Part shown: positions 63,926-64,000 of the stretch, piece after piece | Layout: every line of letters starts with the position of its first letter | Position numbering within the stretch: position 1 is the first letter of the stretch | Assembly: GCA_964017235.1 (NCBI GenBank) | Contig: OZ024938.1 | Span: 48,024,332-48,088,331, forward strand | Direction: 5' to 3' | DNA from: Sabellastarte sp. h YS-2021 | Lineage: Eukaryota; Annelida; Polychaeta; Sabellida; Sabellidae | DNA: 64,000 nt | Notes under the pieces: generated by a model | Database searches by the model: none | What the model saw: only the letters and a program-made list of their open reading frames with translations | What the model was told of the DNA's origin: nothing | Position numbers and translations under genes: made by a program

Positions 63926-64000
63926 GGACAGGGTATTAGAAATTTGGTATTAAGAAATATGGAATAGGTCTTAGCATTACATATAGATATTAAAAGCATG

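Larger units (their letters stand above)
62056..64000. repeat. ~190-bp satellite, runs off the window end
   Basis: Cycles of 'ggacagg(a/g)tataagga', 'gaaatatg(g/a)(t)atag..ttagcattacatatagatactaaa(g)ccatg', 'aatactctgggat' recur about every 190-200 bp to the last base. Same family as 3.1-4.5, 50.3-50.8 and 57.9-58.8 kb. Two SINE pieces lie inside. Confidence 0.7.

Overview
The window is an AT-rich stretch of an animal nuclear genome: introns with GT-AG borders, long non-coding gaps, and dense mobile elements. Three things point to a lophotrochozoan, most likely a bivalve or other mollusc: tandem-repeat elements with a 3' hairpin that resemble the bivalve pearl/Helentron-associated family, tRNA- and 5S-derived SINEs, and a Gypsy element whose primer binding site matches tRNA-Ser(GCT). 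The phylum is an inference, because no host gene could be named. No rRNA, functional tRNA, CRISPR array or bacterial feature was seen.

Layout. 1-5 kb: two opposed 5S-derived SINEs, a degenerate ~190-bp satellite carrying a MITE, and a second MITE. 5-16 kb: mostly empty, with a possible exon at 7.1 kb, a tRNA-derived SINE with perfect target duplication, a dispersed TATA-containing repeat (10 kb), a 147-bp-repeat element (10.8-11.6 kb), a ~155-bp array (11.6-13.2 kb) and a ~165-bp array (14.2-15.3 kb). 16-34 kb, minus strand: a split gene assembled here from splice sites. Eighteen candidate exons were found and eleven exon-exon junctions agree in phase. It encodes an unidentified membrane protein with an N-terminal hydrophobic segment, a long soluble part and several hydrophobic segments near the C-terminus. 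Its introns hold pogo-type MITEs and other repeats.

34-43 kb: a pogo MITE split by a SINE, another SINE, a second copy of the GAGTAAG MITE, a complex tandem-repeat element (38.1-39.6 kb) and four different inverted-repeat MITEs lying end to end (41.5-42.8 kb). 43-49 kb: a decayed minus-strand Gypsy/Mag-like LTR retrotransposon. A 5'-truncated SINE sits in its gag region, and a 1661-bp tandem duplication that includes its 5' LTR was apparently made by recombination between two SINE copies. A LINE fragment follows.

50.8-57.9 kb: a PIF/Harbinger DNA transposon with both proteins uninterrupted, a spliced MADF/Myb-like DNA-binding protein (+) and a DDE transposase (-). A large 147-bp-repeat element (54.6-56.5 kb) sits between the two genes. 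58-64 kb: ~190-bp satellite, a non-LTR RT fragment, a ~170-bp array carrying a TTAA-flanked MITE, and SINEs.

The Harbinger pair is the only part that looks like an intact gene system: the MADF protein would bind element DNA and work with the transposase. The rest records layered insertion, array growth and recombination around one host gene.
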